A DNA stretch of 64,000 bases, from positions 1 to 64,000 of the forward strand of contig CAKRFN010000005.1 of the NCBI GenBank assembly GCA_934320655.1, given 5' to 3'. Positions 34,474 through 43,659 of the stretch are shown here, in pieces. The notes below the pieces were generated by a model that saw only the letters and a list, made by a program, of their open reading frames with translations, did no database searches and was not told the origin of the DNA. This DNA is from an uncultured Eubacterium sp. (GTDB lineage: Bacteria; Bacillota; Clostridia; Lachnospirales; Lachnospiraceae). The position numbers and the translations under genes are program-made. Numbering within the stretch: the first letter of the stretch is position 1; every line of letters starts with the position of its first letter.

Positions 34474-35454
34474 ATGAAAAACAGACATTGGATAGCAGGA
34501 ATCTTGTGTGTCATAGGTATCTGGCTGACCGGATGTGGGCAGTTGGAGATCGAGGAGCGGTCTTTCCCGCTGGCACTCGCGGTCGGGGCGGGAGAGGATG
34601 ACGGCAGCTATGATTTTACATTTTTCTTTGAGGAGATGGAGAGTGCGGGCAGCAGCCTATATCACAAGGAAAATGTCAAAGTGACGGCGGGCGGGTATCC
34701 GCAGGCATATACGATCTTTGGGCGCACACAGGCGGCGCAGCCGGACGACAGCCATATGCAGGTCATTTTATTGTCGGAGGAACTATTAGACGAGCAGGAA
34801 TTTCTCGATTCCTTTTACAGCTATGCGATGAAGGAGCACCATTTTTCATGGAATACGATGGTCTATCTGACGAGGGCGGGCGCGGCGCTTGAGACAGAGC
34901 TGGCAGACCATACCGGTGACCGTCCGGGCAGCTATCTGCGTGATATGGCGCAGAGCGATGAGCAGGAAAAGACAGCAGGCGTGCCGACACTCGGGGATCT
35001 GTACATGGAACGGCAGAACCGGGAAAAAGTCCTGCTGCTGCCGGTGTTAGGCAGTGAGCTGCCGCTGCATGTGGATCATTACCGGCTGCTTGTGTGCGGA
35101 CAGGCGCAGGAAAGCGTCGATCCGGATACGGCACGGCTCATCCAGCTGTTACAGGGCAGACTAAACAAAATGCAGCTCGAACTGGCGGACGGGACGGTCA
35201 TGGAACTGACCGGTATCAGATCAGGGCGCGAATACGTTTCACAGAGTGAGCGCTGGCAGGTGACAATTCATATGGAAGCCGTGGCACAGAACCGCTTACA
35301 GTTATCCGAATGGGAGCGTGAATGTCTGCGGGGGGAGAGCCTGGCGCTGTTAAAGGAACGGCTGTCACCGCTGTTACAGTGGGCACCGATCAAGGATGCA
35401 GACGGACAACTCGTGCAGCCGCGCTATGTGCTCGATTTGCAGGTGCTCGAATAA
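34474..35454 (+). CDS. gerKC: Spore germination lipoprotein, GerC/GerKC family
   Basis: The 326-residue protein has a lipoprotein signal with lipobox LTGC (IWLTGCGQLEIEERSFPLAL), followed by the GerC pattern: an internal DDSHMQVILLSEELL and a final domain with the REYVSQSERWQVTIH segment. It is shorter than the roughly 380 residues of many GerC proteins but shows no obvious gap. It completes the three-subunit receptor. The ribosome site AAAGG is before ATG 34474. Confidence 0.82.
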   Translation: MKNRHWIAGILCVIGIWLTGCGQLEIEERSFPLALAVGAGEDDGSYDFTFFFEEMESAGSSLYHKENVKVTAGGYPQAYTIFGRTQAAQPDDSHMQVILLSEELLDEQEFLDSFYSYAMKEHHFSWNTMVYLTRAGAALETELADHTGDRPGSYLRDMAQSDEQEKTAGVPTLGDLYMERQNREKVLLLPVLGSELPLHVDHYRLLVCGQAQESVDPDTARLIQLLQGRLNKMQLELADGTVMELTGIRSGREYVSQSERWQVTIHMEAVAQNRLQLSEWERECLRGESLALLKERLSPLLQWAPIKDADGQLVQPRYVLDLQVLE

Positions 35455-35520
35455 GCAGGCAGAAACGCGGCTATACTTTCTCTTAGGATGCAGGAAATGT
35501 GCATCGAAGGAGGAAAAAAG

Positions 35521-36174
35521 ATGTTTGATACAGATCAGAATAGAAATGATAAAAGACAGTTCATCAACCGGATATTGTTTATTGTGTGCACGATGCTGCT
35601 CTTGACCGGCTGCTATACGTTTGCCGCCAATGTTGTGGAGGCACGGCGGGTAGAGGCATTGTCCGATAAGGTGCTGCGTTTTCATGTGATTGCAAAGAGT
35701 GACAGTGAGGATGACCAGCGCCGCAAGCTGCTCGTGCGGGATGCGGTCGGTCAGTGGATGGAGCTGAAGCTGCAAAATGCGAAAGACCGGACGGACTGTG
35801 AGCAGATCATTGAAGAAAATATGGATCAGATCCGTGTGGTTGCAGAGCAGACGCTGGCGGCGGACGGACGACTGGAGCAGGTGCGCGTGCAGCTCGCGGA
35901 TGTGGAATTTCCGGACAAGATATACGGCGATTATACGTTCCCGGCAGGTACATACCGGGCATTGCAGATCATTATCGGGGAGGGCGGCGGACATAACTGG
36001 TGGTGTGTCCTTTATCCAAACCTGTGCTTTTCGTCGGAGGGCTATGATGTCACGGGCGATGGCGCAAAGGAACAGCTTTCGCAGGTACTCAGCGCGGAGG
36101 AATATCAGATGCTGCTGCGCGAACACCGCTACCATATCAAAATCCGTTTTTTAGAAAAGATTTTCGAAAAATAG
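35521..36174 (+). CDS. spoIIR: Stage II sporulation protein R
   Basis: The 217-residue product has an N-terminal helix (ILFIVCTMLLLTGCYTFAANV) and the SpoIIR core: LSDKVLRFHVIAKSDSEDDQ, LKLLVRDAVGQWM-like KLLVRDAVGQW, YTFPAGTYRALQIIIGEGGGHNWWC and YPNLCF. It is secreted from the forespore and activates SpoIIGA processing of pro-sigma-E. The helix contains LTGC, which could act as a lipobox, though SpoIIR in B. subtilis is not a lipoprotein. ATG 35521 follows GAAGGAGG. It sits right after the germination operon. Confidence 0.93.
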   Translation: MFDTDQNRNDKRQFINRILFIVCTMLLLTGCYTFAANVVEARRVEALSDKVLRFHVIAKSDSEDDQRRKLLVRDAVGQWMELKLQNAKDRTDCEQIIEENMDQIRVVAEQTLAADGRLEQVRVQLADVEFPDKIYGDYTFPAGTYRALQIIIGEGGGHNWWCVLYPNLCFSSEGYDVTGDGAKEQLSQVLSAEEYQMLLREHRYHIKIRFLEKIFEK

Positions 36175-36247
36175 GCGTAATCAGGTGATAAAGGTTTTCA
36201 TTACAGCTAAAAACTGCTATACTGAATGGGAAACAAAGGAGGCATAC

Positions 36248-36700
36248 ATGACAAAGGATGTATTAGTGACGATCTCCGGACTGCAGTTTTCCAAAGACAG
36301 CGGAGAGGCACCGGAGCCGGTTGAGGTGACCTGTCCCGGTACTTATTATAAGAAAAATGACAAGCATTACGTCGTATATGAGGAAATCATCGAAGGGTTT
36401 GACGGCGTGACAAAAAATACGTTAAAGCTCCAGCCGGGTTCTCTGGATATTATGAAACGCGGAGTCAGTAACGTACATATGGTATTTGAGAAAAATAAGA
36501 AAAACAGAACGTGCTACAATATGCCGTTTGGCAGCCTGATGATGGGGATCGATGCAAAGGGTGTCGTCGTGGAGGAATCCGAGCATCATATTCACGCGAG
36601 CGTCAGCTATGAGCTCGAAATGAACTACGAAAAGATGGCAGACTGCGAGATCAATATCGATATCCGCTCCAAAGGAATCGGAGATTTTCAACTGGCATAG
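36248..36700 (+). CDS. DUF1934-family protein (YwiB-like)
   Basis: The 150-residue protein is a lipocalin-like beta-barrel of the DUF1934 family: VLVTISGLQF at the start, YVVYEEIIEGFDGVTKNTLK, then MPFGSLMMGI and SYELEMNYEKMADCEINI. It has no catalytic motif. It precedes galU by 20 bases and may be cotranscribed. The start ATG 36248 follows AAGGAGG. Confidence 0.85.
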   Translation: MTKDVLVTISGLQFSKDSGEAPEPVEVTCPGTYYKKNDKHYVVYEEIIEGFDGVTKNTLKLQPGSLDIMKRGVSNVHMVFEKNKKNRTCYNMPFGSLMMGIDAKGVVVEESEHHIHASVSYELEMNYEKMADCEINIDIRSKGIGDFQLA

Positions 36701-36720
36701 CGAAAAAGGGGGACATACAA

Positions 36721-37611
36721 ATGAAAGTAAAGAAAGCAATCATTCCGGCAGCGGGACTCGGCACCCGTTTTCTGCCGGCGACAAAGGCACAGCCCAAGGA
36801 GATGCTGCCGATCGTTGACAAGCCGACGATCCAGTATATTATCGAGGAGGCGGTCGCTTCCGGCATCGAGGATATTATCGTCGTGACCGGTCGCAATAAG
36901 CGCTCCATCGAGGATCATTTTGACCGTTCGATCGAGCTGGAACTCGAGCTTGAGCGCAGCGGTAAAACGGAGATGTTACAGATGGTGCGCGACATTTCCG
37001 AGATGGCGAATCTGCACTATATCCGCCAGAAAGAGCCGAGAGGACTCGGACATGCGATACTCGCAGCGAGTCATTTTATCGGGGATGAACCGTTTGCCGT
37101 TCTGCTCGGAGACGATGTAGTGGTTTCACAGAAGCCGTGTCTCAAGCAGATGCTCGAGGTCTACGACGAATATCAGACGACGATACTCGGTGTGCAGACC
37201 GTCGCACATGAGGCGGTCAATAAATACGGGATCGTCGACGGACATATGGTGGATACACGGATCTATAAAGTCGATGACATGATCGAGAAACCCAATCTGG
37301 ATGAGGCGCCGACCGATGTGGCAGTGCTCGGACGCTATATTATCACACCGCAGATCTTTCCGCTGCTGGAGACACAGGATGCCGGAAAGGGCGGCGAGAT
37401 CCAGTTGACGGATGCGCTCCGCAGACTGGCAAAGGAGCAGCCGGTCTACGCCTATGATTTCAAGGGACACCGCTACGATGTCGGAACAAAGATCGGATTT
37501 ATTCAGGCAAACGTCGAGTTTGCGCTGCGGAACGATTCTCTGAAAAAAGAAATGAAAGAGTATCTGGATACGCTGAACCGCTATATGGATGCGATGCTGA
37601 GATATGAATAA
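36721..37611 (+). CDS. galU: UTP--glucose-1-phosphate uridylyltransferase
   Basis: The 296-residue nucleotidyltransferase makes UDP-glucose. It has the NTP-binding motif AAGLGTRFLPATKAQPKE, metal-site region AVLLGDDV, PRGLGHAIL and the sugar-binding GGEIQLTDALR. Full length, and it ends at a strong terminator. Confidence 0.94.
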   Translation: MKVKKAIIPAAGLGTRFLPATKAQPKEMLPIVDKPTIQYIIEEAVASGIEDIIVVTGRNKRSIEDHFDRSIELELELERSGKTEMLQMVRDISEMANLHYIRQKEPRGLGHAILAASHFIGDEPFAVLLGDDVVVSQKPCLKQMLEVYDEYQTTILGVQTVAHEAVNKYGIVDGHMVDTRIYKVDDMIEKPNLDEAPTDVAVLGRYIITPQIFPLLETQDAGKGGEIQLTDALRRLAKEQPVYAYDFKGHRYDVGTKIGFIQANVEFALRNDSLKKEMKEYLDTLNRYMDAMLRYE

Positions 37612-37614
37612 TAA

Positions 37615-37660
37615 CATGCATAAAAAAAGAAGCTGTGGACAGCTTCTTTTTTTATGCATG
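37615..37660. terminator. Bidirectional terminator between galU and the minus-strand gene
   Basis: CATGCATAAAAAAAGAAGCT (37615-37634) and its exact inverted copy (37641-37660) form a perfect 20-base stem with a six-base loop, with A- and T-runs on both sides. It serves galU on one strand and the convergent gene on the other. Confidence 0.9.
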
Positions 37661-38110
37661 TTACATCCCTGCCTTTTCTCTTAACTTTGCCATAAATCCC
37701 TTCTTGTGGGGAACTGTCTCTAAAGGACCACGCATACCCTTGATGCCTGTGATGTAGAGTCCACTGACAGTCGCCTTGATCTGCTGCTTGACGGGGATCT
37801 GCTCATAGATCTCGCTGTCGCACAGGAACGTCATGACCTTCGGTCCGACCTTTGCTTTTACGACTGGCATTTTGGAGCGGCGCATCAGCTTCGGTGTCTG
37901 ATCCAGCACCGCCTGCGGCAATCCGGCATCGACGAGTTTCATTTTTTTCTTATCTATGACGAGCAGTGGAATGGTCTGGGCAACGGCTGCCATCTGTGCA
38001 TCCTGCTCCTCCTTCCGCTTCTGCATTTTCTTTCCCAGAAAGTACAGTACAACCATAGCAACGATCAGTACCGCTAAGATGACCAAAAGAACGATCATAG
38101 GTGTTGACAT
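37661..38110 (-). CDS. Small single-helix membrane protein, conserved in Lachnospiraceae
   Basis: The 149-residue protein has one N-terminal helix (VLLVILAVLIVAMVVLYFLG), then a basic cytoplasmic domain with KKKMKLVDAGLPQAVLDQTP and LCDSEIYEQIPVKQQIKATV, and a final GFMAKLREKAGM. It looks like a conserved family of unknown function. The ribosome site AAGGAGG is before the ATG at 38110. Confidence 0.7.
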   Translation of the reverse strand: MSTPMIVLLVILAVLIVAMVVLYFLGKKMQKRKEEQDAQMAAVAQTIPLLVIDKKKMKLVDAGLPQAVLDQTPKLMRRSKMPVVKAKVGPKVMTFLCDSEIYEQIPVKQQIKATVSGLYITGIKGMRGPLETVPHKKGFMAKLREKAGM

Positions 38111-38255
38111 AATTTATCCTCCTTGTTTTCAAATACGAAATCTATTGTATCATTCCCGTGGACAAAAATCAATAAAACCTTTTCATTTCGTGGTTTCTAT
38201 GGTAACATTTAAGTTATCGTTTATGGTAGTAAACAGGAAAGGAAGTAAATGTAAT

Positions 38256-39392
38256 ATGAAACGAACAATGAGACAGCGAATCATGGCAGCGGCATTGGCT
38301 GGTGTGCTGGCAGTGTCCGTAGCGGGCTGCGGTTCATCGGATGGAGGAGACACAAAAGTCAGCGATGTCCGTACCTATGATGTAGAGAAATATGTGACGC
38401 TCGGCGCCTATGACGGCATGGATGTCACGGTAGAAGGCAAATTCGATGTGACGGACGAGGATGTTGCCACTTATATCGACAATATGCTGGCGTATTATCC
38501 GACCTATGAGGACACGGATAAAAAGACCGTAGAGAGCGGCGACTGTGTCAATATCGATTACGAGGGAAAGAAGGACGGCGTTGCATTTGACGGCGGCACG
38601 GCACAGGGCTATGTGTTAGAGATTGGTTCCAACACATTTATCGATGGCTTTGAGGATGGACTGATCGGCGTGAATGTCGGGGATACGGTCGATCTGGATC
38701 TGACATTTCCGGAGGATTACCAGTCAGAGGAGCTTGCGGGCGCAGCGGTTGTATTTACGGTCAAAGTCAACAAGATCGTGAAAAAACTGAATACGACGTA
38801 TGAGGAGCTGACCGATGATTTTGTTGCCTCCAACCTGAATTATGATACGGTGGATGCACTCTATAATGAAACAAAATCTTATCTGGAGACGTCCAATGAG
38901 GAAAACCGCACGGTAGCGGAGCGCTCAGCGGTGCTTGACAAGCTGATTGAAAACAGTACGGTAGCGATTCCAGATGGCTTGCTGGACCAGAAGGTCGATC
39001 AGTATATCCAGCAGTTTACCGCGCAGAATTGTACGGGAGATACGACGCTGGCTGATTATCTGACCTCGAATTACAATATGTCAGAGGATGATTTTAAGAC
39101 GACGATCACGAATGAGATGCAGTCGAACCTCGATGATGAGCTCGTGCTGGAGGCGCTGGTAAAAGCCGAGGGCGAGACACTGGATGAGCAGGGTTTTGCA
39201 GATTATATTGCGTCTGCGATGCAGAGCGGCAGCTACAAGACAGAGGAGGAACTCTATGCCGCATATGACAGCGATTATGAGGATGGCAAAAGCTATCTCG
39301 AGCATCGTTATCTGTTGACCACGGCACTGACCAATCTGGTTGATAAATGCAATATCACTTATACCGGCGTAGATGCGACAGCCGCAGAATAA
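38256..39392 (+). CDS. Lipid-anchored trigger factor-like peptidyl-prolyl isomerase
   Basis: This 378-residue protein begins with a lipoprotein signal (lipobox VAGC). It then carries an FKBP-type domain at about residues 80-175 (SGDCVNIDYEGKKDGVAFDGG, YVLEIGSNTFIDGFEDGLIG, NVGDTVDLDLTFPEDYQSEEL), which matches the middle domain of trigger factor. The C-terminal half (residues 190-370) is helical like the trigger-factor chaperone arm. The ribosome-binding N-domain of cytosolic trigger factor is replaced by the signal sequence. It probably folds exported proteins at the cell surface, as PrsA does; that is inference from domain order. ATG 38256 follows GGAAAGGAAG. Confidence 0.85.
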   Translation: MKRTMRQRIMAAALAGVLAVSVAGCGSSDGGDTKVSDVRTYDVEKYVTLGAYDGMDVTVEGKFDVTDEDVATYIDNMLAYYPTYEDTDKKTVESGDCVNIDYEGKKDGVAFDGGTAQGYVLEIGSNTFIDGFEDGLIGVNVGDTVDLDLTFPEDYQSEELAGAAVVFTVKVNKIVKKLNTTYEELTDDFVASNLNYDTVDALYNETKSYLETSNEENRTVAERSAVLDKLIENSTVAIPDGLLDQKVDQYIQQFTAQNCTGDTTLADYLTSNYNMSEDDFKTTITNEMQSNLDDELVLEALVKAEGETLDEQGFADYIASAMQSGSYKTEEELYAAYDSDYEDGKSYLEHRYLLTTALTNLVDKCNITYTGVDATAAE

Positions 39393-39415
39393 AAATATAG
39401 AAGGGGATTGAAACC

Positions 39416-40807
39416 ATGGATTTAACAAACGTAAGGGAATTGTTTAAAAACAGAGAGAACTATCTTGGCAAAGAGGTCACGATCGGCGGCTGGGTGCGCA
39501 GCAACCGTAATTCTAAAAACTTCGGATTTATCGTTGTCAATGACGGTACATTTTTTGAGCCGGTACAGGTCGTGTACGGCGACGGACTGGACAACTTTGA
39601 GGCAATCAGCAAATTAAACGTCGGTGCGGCGATCATTGTTACCGGAGAACTGGTAGCGACTCCGCAGGCAAAGCAGCCGTTCGAGATTCAGGCGGCACAT
39701 GTCGAGGTCGAGGGAGCATCCGATCCGTCTTATCCGTTGCAGAAGAAAAAGCACAGCTTTGAGTATCTGCGCACGATTTCACATCTGCGTCCCCGCACCA
39801 ATACGTTCGAGGCAGTGTTCCGCGTGCGTTCGCTGATCGCTTATGCGATCCACAAATTTTTCCAGGAGCAGGATTTCGTGTATGTGCATACGCCCATCAT
39901 CACCGGCAGCGACTGTGAGGGAGCCGGAGAGATGTTTCAGGTGACGACGATGGATCTTAATGATCTGCCGAAAAATGAGGACGGCAGTGTGGATTACCGT
40001 CAGGATTTCTTCGGAAAAGCAACGAATCTGACCGTCAGCGGACAGTTAAACGGCGAGACCTATGCGATGGCATTCAAAAACATTTACACGTTCGGACCGA
40101 CCTTCCGCGCGGAGAATTCCAATACGACACGCCATGCGGCTGAGTTCTGGATGATCGAGCCGGAGATGGCATTTGCGGATTTGCGGGATGATATGGATCT
40201 CGCGGAGGCGATGCTGAAATATATCATCAACTATGTGCTTGAGCATGCACCGGAGGAGATGAACTTCTTTAACAGCTTTATCGATAAGGGACTGCTTGAC
40301 CGCCTGCATCATGTCGCAGAGTCTGATTTTGCGCGTGTCACTTACACCGAGGCGATTGAGCTGCTCGAAAAGCACAATGATAAATTTGAATATAAGGTAT
40401 CATGGGGCGTGGATTTACAGACGGAGCATGAGCGCTATCTGACCGAGGAGATTTTCAAGCGTCCGGTATTTGTCACAGACTATCCGAAGGAGATCAAGGC
40501 ATTCTATATGAAGCTCAACGAGGATGGAAAGACCGTGGCAGCCGTAGACTGTCTCGTGCCCGGTATCGGTGAGATCATCGGCGGTTCCCAGAGAGAGGAT
40601 GACTATGACAAGCTGCTTGAGCGGCTGCATGAGCTTGGTTTAAAGGAAGAGGATTACAGCTTTTATCTGGATCTGCGCAAGTACGGAAGTGCCAGACATG
40701 CAGGCTTCGGGCTTGGATTTGAGCGCTGCGTGATGTATCTGACCGGAATGAGCAATATCCGCGACGTCATTCCGTTCCCGCGTACTGTGAATAACTGCGA
40801 ATTATAA
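39416..40807 (+). CDS. asnS: Asparaginyl-tRNA synthetase
   Basis: The 463-residue class II enzyme has an OB anticodon domain (VTIGGWVRSNRNSKNFGFIVV), motif 1 near HTPIITGSDCEGAGEMF, motif 2 FRAENSNTTRHAAEFWMIEPE and motif 3 GLGFERCVMYLTGM. Asn recognition features agree with AsnRS rather than AspRS. It starts 23 bases after the lipoprotein gene with AAGGGG upstream. Confidence 0.95.
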   Translation: MDLTNVRELFKNRENYLGKEVTIGGWVRSNRNSKNFGFIVVNDGTFFEPVQVVYGDGLDNFEAISKLNVGAAIIVTGELVATPQAKQPFEIQAAHVEVEGASDPSYPLQKKKHSFEYLRTISHLRPRTNTFEAVFRVRSLIAYAIHKFFQEQDFVYVHTPIITGSDCEGAGEMFQVTTMDLNDLPKNEDGSVDYRQDFFGKATNLTVSGQLNGETYAMAFKNIYTFGPTFRAENSNTTRHAAEFWMIEPEMAFADLRDDMDLAEAMLKYIINYVLEHAPEEMNFFNSFIDKGLLDRLHHVAESDFARVTYTEAIELLEKHNDKFEYKVSWGVDLQTEHERYLTEEIFKRPVFVTDYPKEIKAFYMKLNEDGKTVAAVDCLVPGIGEIIGGSQREDDYDKLLERLHELGLKEEDYSFYLDLRKYGSARHAGFGLGFERCVMYLTGMSNIRDVIPFPRTVNNCEL

Positions 40808-40816
40808 CGAATGTTC

Positions 40817-40845
40817 TTGAAATTTTGGGCATTTTGTGCTATAAT
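40817..40845 (+). promoter_or_regulatory. Promoter of the c-di-GMP signalling gene
   Basis: TTGAAA (40817-40822) and TATAAT (40840-40845) are exactly 17 bases apart, followed by an A/T-rich start region and an 80-base leader. Confidence 0.7.
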
Positions 40846-40928
40846 TTAAAAATTATTGGACATATTATGGTGAATGTGCACAATGGAGAGAGGATCAGAT
40901 ATGTCAGACAGATACAGGGGGTGCCGGC

Positions 40929-43577
40929 GTGAATCAGGTTCAGCCAAAACGGACAATACTGGTCGTGGATGATCAGGAGATAGACAGGGATATATTATCA
41001 ACTTTATTAGAGTCAGATTACAAGGTACTGACCGCCGCAAACGGCAGGCAGGCGCTGGATATGATCGATCGGAAAGAAAGTATGTTAGCGGCTGTTTTGC
41101 TGGATCTTATTATGCCTGTCATGGATGGCTACGAGGTTCTGCAGCACTTGAAAGAAAAAGGTTCTGATCTTCCGGTTCTGGTGATGAGTCAGGAAAACAG
41201 CGAGGAGTCGGAGCTGCGGGCACTTACATCGGGTGCCAGCGATTTTGTCGTGAAGCCGTATCATGCCAGCGTGCTCAAGCATCGCCTGCGGCGTGTGATT
41301 GAGATGCATGAGGCGAGCAAAAAGATTGATGTGTTACAGCGTGACGAGGTCACAGGGCTTTACACCAAGGTCGCATTTGCGGAGCATGCAGCGCGTATTC
41401 TGCATGAGCAGACAGACAAAGAATGGAATATGATTGCGGTTGATATTGACCGGTTTAAGCTGGTCAATGAGTCCTACGGGCAGCAGGTCGGCGATCAGCT
41501 TCTGGCGTATTTTGCCAAGCTGTTAAAGCGCTATTCGGATACAAAAGACTGTATCTGCGCGCGCTCCTATGCGGATCATTTTTTCCTGCTCGTAGAGCGG
41601 CAGGATTACAGCTATATTAAACAACGATACGATGAGATGGTTCATCATATGGAACAGTTCCCACTGGACATGAAGGTTGTCCTGAAACTGGGTGTCTACC
41701 AGATCACTGACCGGCGGATGGAGGTCGACAGCATGTGTGACCGTGCGCAGATCGCCGTGAATCAGGTCAAAGGACAGTATGTGCGGGAGATCTCATTTTA
41801 TGATGATTCCCTGCGCAAGCAGTTACTGCGGGAGCAGCGGATCACGGACGATATGGAGCAGGCACTGAAGGAGCACCAGTTCCATGTGTATTTCCAGCCG
41901 AAGTATGACATATTTTCCGAGACGCTTTCGGGCGCGGAGGCGTTGGTGCGCTGGATTCATCCGCAGAACGGGTTTATGTCTCCGGGAGAGTTTATTCCGG
42001 TATTCGAGAGCAACGGATTTATCACCGAGGTAGATATGTTCGTCTGGGACGAGACCTGTAAAAAGATCAGGGAGTGGCTCGACCGGTATGATTGCTACGT
42101 GCCGATCTCGGTCAATGTCTCGCGAAAAGACATTTACAAGCCGAATCTGCCGCAGATTTTACTGGATACCGTGCATAGGCACGGACTGGAGCCGAGACAT
42201 TTGCATCTGGAGATCACGGAGAGCGCCTATGTGGAGAATCCGGATCAGTTGCTGGCGATTGTTGAGGAACTGAAAAAGGAAGGCTTCAAGATCGAGATGG
42301 ATGATTTCGGCAGCGGTTATTCTTCGCTCAATATGTTGGCATCGATGCCGATCGATATGCTGAAGCTGGATATGAATTTTGTTAAAAATTATTCTGAGGG
42401 GAATAATTCCAGAGGAATCATGAGCTTTGTCATCGGACTGGCAAAATGGATGAATCTGTATGTGGTAGCCGAGGGTGTGGAGACGAAAGAACAACTGGAG
42501 CTGCTGCGTGGCATGGACTGCAATCTGGCACAGGGCTATTATTTTTCCAAGCCGCTGCCTGCGGCAGAATTTGAAAAGGTGTTGCAGAAATTCGGCAGAA
42601 ATCTTGAGAACGTAAGTGATCAGACAATCCGCCTGTCGACGGCACATGACGATGAGTATCAGACGATGCTCGTCATAGACGGGCTGGCAGTCAACCGTGC
42701 GATCATTACCGAATACTTTAAGGATGCTTATTCGATCGTGGAGGCATCCGGCGGCAAGGCTGCCTTGCAGTATCTCAAGCATGTCAAACGTGCGGATATC
42801 GTGCTGATGGACGCACATCTGCCGGATATGGAAGCGAATGAGCTGATCCGTGAATTGAAGAAAGATCCGTTGATGGATCGGATTCCGATCGTTGTCACGA
42901 CACATGGCAGTGATGAGACGGTCAATAAGATCCTTGCGGCAGGTGCGGATGCATACATTACCAAGCCGTACACAAAGGAACAGATGTACCAGTGCCTGAA
43001 CCGTGTGATGTCTGCACAGGGCGAGCGGTTCAAGCAGGAAGAGAAGCAGATTCTGGACAAGATCCGCATGATGGAAATGTTGTCCACCAAAGATTATCTG
43101 ACCGGATTATGGAATCGTGTAGAGCTCGAAAAGCGCATTGAGGAGCATATTATGCACTCGCCGGACAGCGAGTTCTATGTGATCAGTGTCGATATCGACA
43201 ACTATAAGGAGCTGATCAACCAGCATGGTTATGCAGCCGGAGATAAGGTGCTGCATGAGGTCGCAGACCGTCTGGCGGGCTGCTTTACCGACCGGGATGC
43301 AGTCGGCAGAATCACGGGAGACCGTTTCGGTGTCTTTATGGATGAGGCGATGGATAGTGATGAGCTGCTTGTGCGGATGGCACATTTGCAGAGCGAGCTG
43401 GCATTTTCACTGAAAGATGTCGAGGTGACCTGTTCGAGTGGGGTCAGCAAATTCCCGGATTGCGGCAGGACATTCGATGAGTTGTACCGCAGCGCGGAAA
43501 CTGCAATGGAGCAGGCAAAGGAGAATGGAAAAAACAGTTTCCTGTTTTGTGATGCGTGCAAGGATGAAGCATCATAA
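40929..43577 (+). CDS. REC-GGDEF-EAL-REC-GGDEF c-di-GMP phosphodiesterase
   Basis: This 882-residue cytoplasmic protein has five domains. REC1 (about 8-125) has acidic pair DD14-15 and phosphoacceptor D59. A first GGDEF follows, with its signature replaced by SYADHF. The EAL domain (about 310-560) keeps the full catalytic set: EALVRW, SVNVSR, ITES, DDFGSGYSS, KLDMNF, EGVET and QGYYFSKP. REC2 (about 585-700) keeps the phosphoacceptor in MDAHLPDM but has IDG instead of a DD pair. The last GGDEF has TGDRF. It should therefore be a phosphodiesterase controlled by phosphorylation, with both GGDEF domains non-catalytic, perhaps GTP-binding. The start GTG 40929 is weakly supported by CAGGGGGTG. Confidence 0.85.
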   Translation: MNQVQPKRTILVVDDQEIDRDILSTLLESDYKVLTAANGRQALDMIDRKESMLAAVLLDLIMPVMDGYEVLQHLKEKGSDLPVLVMSQENSEESELRALTSGASDFVVKPYHASVLKHRLRRVIEMHEASKKIDVLQRDEVTGLYTKVAFAEHAARILHEQTDKEWNMIAVDIDRFKLVNESYGQQVGDQLLAYFAKLLKRYSDTKDCICARSYADHFFLLVERQDYSYIKQRYDEMVHHMEQFPLDMKVVLKLGVYQITDRRMEVDSMCDRAQIAVNQVKGQYVREISFYDDSLRKQLLREQRITDDMEQALKEHQFHVYFQPKYDIFSETLSGAEALVRWIHPQNGFMSPGEFIPVFESNGFITEVDMFVWDETCKKIREWLDRYDCYVPISVNVSRKDIYKPNLPQILLDTVHRHGLEPRHLHLEITESAYVENPDQLLAIVEELKKEGFKIEMDDFGSGYSSLNMLASMPIDMLKLDMNFVKNYSEGNNSRGIMSFVIGLAKWMNLYVVAEGVETKEQLELLRGMDCNLAQGYYFSKPLPAAEFEKVLQKFGRNLENVSDQTIRLSTAHDDEYQTMLVIDGLAVNRAIITEYFKDAYSIVEASGGKAALQYLKHVKRADIVLMDAHLPDMEANELIRELKKDPLMDRIPIVVTTHGSDETVNKILAAGADAYITKPYTKEQMYQCLNRVMSAQGERFKQEEKQILDKIRMMEMLSTKDYLTGLWNRVELEKRIEEHIMHSPDSEFYVISVDIDNYKELINQHGYAAGDKVLHEVADRLAGCFTDRDAVGRITGDRFGVFMDEAMDSDELLVRMAHLQSELAFSLKDVEVTCSSGVSKFPDCGRTFDELYRSAETAMEQAKENGKNSFLFCDACKDEAS

Positions 43578-43599
43578 AAGAATAAGAAAAGAATCAGAA

Positions 43600-43629
43600 A
43601 AAGGCGTATGCGGTTGTGCATACGCCTTT
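43600..43629. terminator. Convergent terminator
   Basis: AAAGGCGTATGC (43600-43611) and GCATACGCCTTT (43618-43629) form a perfect 12-base stem. A-runs on the left supply the T-tract for the minus-strand ahcY transcript. Confidence 0.75.
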
Positions 43630-43659
43630 GCTGCGTCTAAAACTGAATATAAAACGAAA

